Assembly (NCBI GenBank): GCA_046330935.1
Contig: JAXLRU010000002.1
Span: forward strand, 62,001 to 126,000
Reading direction: 5' to 3'
Source of the DNA: JAXLRU01 sp046330935
Lineage (GTDB): Bacteria; Actinomycetota; Actinomycetes; Actinomycetales; Kineosporiaceae
DNA: 64,000 nucleotides
Of the stretch, positions 60,157 to 64,000 are shown piece by piece. The notes under the pieces are model-generated. The model did not search any database and was not told the origin of the DNA. It saw only the letters and a program-made list of their open reading frames with translations. Position 1 is the first letter of the stretch. Each line of letters opens with the position of its first letter. Made by a program: the position numbers and the translations under genes.

Positions 60157-60878
60157 CTACTGCGGGTCGGCGACGGCGACGCGCGCCGCCCGGAGGACCT
60201 TGTCGCCGGTCCGGTATCCGGGCTGCAGCACCTGCACCACCGTGGTGGTCTCGGTGCCCTCGGGCAGCTCGGCCTGCACGTTCATCAGGGCCTCGTGCAC
60301 GGCCGGGTCGAACGCCTCGCCCGGGGCGCCGTAACGCTGCAGGCCGAAGCGCTGCAGCGTGGTCTCCAGCTTCTCGGCGATGGCCGCGAACGGTCCGCCG
60401 TCGAGGTCGCCGTGCTGACGGGCCAGGTGCACGTCGTCGAGGACGGGCAGCAGCGACTCCAGCACGGCGGCCACGGCCGTCCCGCGCGCGACGTCGCGGT
60501 CGCGCTCGACGCGGCGGCGGTAGTTCACGTACTCGGCCTGCAGGCGCTGCAGGTCGCCCAGCAGCTCCTCCGAGCGCTTCTGCGCGGCCACGAGGTCGGC
60601 CGACAGCTCGTCGCCCGCCCCTCCCGGGGCACCCGCGGCCGGTGACCCTGCGGCGTCCGGTGCGCCCACGGCGTCCGGTCCGGCGTCCGGTGCGCCCGCC
60701 GCGTCCGCCGGGTCGGGCTCCGTGGCGGAGTAGACCTCGCGGACGCGGCCGGTCTCGGGGTCGAGCCGGCGCTTGTCGCGGACGACGGGCCGCTCCTGCT
60801 CGTCGCCGGCCTCACCCCCGGCGGTGCCGGAGAAGGCACCGCCGGGAGCGAACGCGCCGCCGTCGGGCTGGGGCGACA

Positions 60879-60879
<1 letters not shown>
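60157..60879 (-). CDS. grpE: GrpE nucleotide-exchange factor
   Basis: 240 residues from ATG 60879, whose first base overlaps the dnaK stop (TGATG); GTG one codon earlier is possible. The N-terminal ~90 residues are disordered and Ala/Gly/Pro/Asp-rich with a repeated GAPDAAG. The dimeric helix (90-150: LLGDLQRLQAEYVNYRRRVERDRD) and the beta domain (FGLQRYGAPGEAFDPAVHEALM, VVQVLQPGYRTGDKVLRAARVAVA) match GrpE. It releases ADP from DnaK. Translationally coupled to dnaK. Confidence 0.95.
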
Positions 60880-62732
<1,853 letters not shown>

Positions 62733-62785
62733 GACTGGTTGCTCCTCGGATCTTGGATCTCGGCCGCGCGTGGTCGCCGGCCAGG

Positions 62786-62806
62786 GTTGAGTTGCCTGCA
62801 CTCAAG
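62786..62806. promoter_or_regulatory. HAIR box 1 upstream of dnaK
   Basis: GTTGAGT-N7-ACTCAAG, 13 of 14 positions of the HspR operator, 53 bp before dnaK. Confidence 0.88.
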
Positions 62807-62848
62807 GTGCCTCGAGGTCTCCGGGGTGTCAAGCCGAGACTGATGGAA

Positions 62849-62869
62849 CTTGAGTCTGGTGGGCTCAAC
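62849..62869. promoter_or_regulatory. HAIR box 2 upstream of dnaK
   Basis: CTTGAGT-N7-GCTCAAC, 12 of 14 positions of the operator, 63 bp (six helical turns) upstream of box 1. The face-to-face spacing would allow cooperative HspR binding. Confidence 0.82.
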
Positions 62870-62991
62870 TCGCCTGCATGCTCCAGCCATGCGGACCACT
62901 CCATCCAGACTGCACGCCAGCGATAGCCTGCGACCGCAGCGCACGGCACGTGCGTCGCGGCACCGCGCGAGCAGAGTTGGAGTCGGAACGG

Positions 62992-64000
62992 GTGAGCAAG
63001 CTCGGCAGTTTCGTGTGGGGGATTGCGGATCAGCTCCGCGGCCCGTACCAGCAGCACGAGTACGGATCCGTCATCCTGCCGATGACGATCCTGCGCCGCC
63101 TCGACGCGATCCTCGAGCCACACCGCGAGCAGATCGCTAGCCTCATCGCCGGCGTCAACTCCGAGATGCGTCAGGCGTCGCTCGTCCGGCGGGCAACCGG
63201 ACTGCGGTTCTACAACACCTCGAAGTTCACGCTGACCGGTCTACTACAGGACCCGGACGGCCTGCAGGCGAACCTCGTCGAGTACGTGCACTCGTTCTCG
63301 TCGGCCATCGACGTCTTCGACCAGTTCAAGTTCGTCGAGGTTGTCGCCAAGCTCGCCGAGAAGGACCGGCTCTACCTCGTGGTCGAGCGGTTTGCGAAGG
63401 TCGACCTGCACCCGGATGCCATCTCGAACTCCGACATGGGGGACCTGTTCGAGGACCTGATCCGCCGCTTCGCCGAGGCGTCGAACGCCACAGCTGGTGA
63501 CCACTTCACGCCCCGTGACGCGGTCCGGCTGGTCGTCGACCTCATCTTCGCCGAGGACAACGCCGCCCTGGCCGAGAGGGGCGCCGTGCGCACGGTCTAC
63601 GACCCCGCGGCAGGGACCGGAGGAATGTTGTCGCTGGCCGAGCAGCACCTGCGCGACGAGAATCCCGACGCCCGCCTGACCCTGTACGGGCAGGAGATCA
63701 ACGACCAGTCGTACGCGATCTGCAAGTCCGACCTGCTCGCTAAGGGCCAGAACCCCGACAACATCAAGCTCGGGGACACGCTGTCCGACGACAAGTTCCC
63801 CGGCATGACATTCGACTACTGCCTGGCCAATCCGCCGTACGGCGTCGATTGGAAGGCGTCGGAGAAGGCTGTCAAGGACGAGCACAAGCTCGGGTCCGCC
63901 GGCCGCTTCGGCCCAGGACTACCGGGCGTGGGTGACGGTCAAATGCTCTTCCTGCTACACCTTGCATCCAAGATGCGCCTGGCATCGCAGGGTGGCGGCC
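62992..64000 (+). CDS. hsdM: Type I restriction-modification system M subunit (partial)
   Basis: At least 336 residues from GTG 62992 (VSKLGSFVWGIADQLRGPY), continuing past the window end. The HsdM N-terminal helical domain is followed by GDHFTPRDAVRLVVDLI. Adenine methyltransferase motif I is DPAAGTGGM and motif IV NPPYG. The C-terminal methylase part starts FGPGLPGVGDGQMLFLLHL. HsdM with HsdS methylates adenine in a bipartite site, and HsdR would add cleavage. Base and codon use (TTG, CTA, GCA, GTT, AAT) is less GC-biased than the adjacent dnaK operon, consistent with horizontal acquisition. HsdS and HsdR would be expected beyond 64000. Confidence 0.92.
   Translation, partial: MSKLGSFVWGIADQLRGPYQQHEYGSVILPMTILRRLDAILEPHREQIASLIAGVNSEMRQASLVRRATGLRFYNTSKFTLTGLLQDPDGLQANLVEYVHSFSSAIDVFDQFKFVEVVAKLAEKDRLYLVVERFAKVDLHPDAISNSDMGDLFEDLIRRFAEASNATAGDHFTPRDAVRLVVDLIFAEDNAALAERGAVRTVYDPAAGTGGMLSLAEQHLRDENPDARLTLYGQEINDQSYAICKSDLLAKGQNPDNIKLGDTLSDDKFPGMTFDYCLANPPYGVDWKASEKAVKDEHKLGSAGRFGPGLPGVGDGQMLFLLHLASKMRLASQGGG

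Overview
The window is about 73% GC DNA from an actinobacterium. HspR with HAIR boxes, a bacterial Ku plus split LigD NHEJ set, DUF3151, a DUF4190/septum-formation protein and many GTG or leaderless starts all point to Actinomycetes. From memory, the order dnaK-grpE-dnaJ-hspR / purA / DUF3151-fba / DedA / trmH / pyrE / clpB resembles the mycobacterial Rv0350-Rv0384c neighbourhood. Genus cannot be fixed from the sequence. Secreted polysaccharide-degrading proteins (a CBM2 protein and a double pectate lyase) suggest a soil or plant-litter lifestyle.

Layout. 0-4.6 kb: the start of a secreted CBM2 protein, a FUSC-type membrane protein, an ABC exporter and the LigD polymerase domain. 4.6-22.1 kb: nine tandem, same-strand paralogues of large secreted proteins made of carboxypeptidase-regulatory-like beta-sandwich modules. 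Three are short forms that stop at the same module boundary and alternate with long forms. The array ends with a small signal-peptide remnant. 22.2-25.8 kb: LigD ligase domain and Ku (divergent), then an orphan AbiEi/DUF559-type gene flanked by two copies of a 68-bp palindromic element. 26-34.3 kb: housekeeping block (purA, an FAD protein, DUF3151, fba, a TrmH/SpoU methyltransferase, two DedA proteins, pyrE). 34.3-41.3 kb: a membrane GAF-GGDEF-EAL protein and two tandem subtilisin-like proteases with Trp-pentad tails. 41.6-46.3 kb: a short-chain dehydrogenase, a CNNM/CorC protein, exonuclease III and a DUF4190/septum protein. 46.4-53.6 kb: clpB under a HAIR box, then a second GGDEF-EAL gene translationally coupled to a third Trp-pentad protease. 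54.3-58.3 kb: an AspT-like transporter and a PL1-PL9 pectate lyase. 58.4-62.7 kb: the dnaK-grpE-dnaJ-hspR operon behind two HAIR boxes. 63-64 kb: the start of a type I restriction-modification M subunit.

How the genes work together. DnaK-GrpE-DnaJ and ClpB form the disaggregation machinery, and HspR should repress both units through HAIR boxes. Ku, LigD-ligase and LigD-polymerase form an NHEJ set split by the secreted-protein array. The most interesting candidate system is the recurring association of a membrane diguanylate cyclase/phosphodiesterase with a secreted S8 protease whose C-terminus is a strict five-residue Trp repeat, seen at two loci with three proteases. Other candidates are the nine-gene secreted array and the 68-bp structured repeat family, whose outer stem shows compensatory changes.
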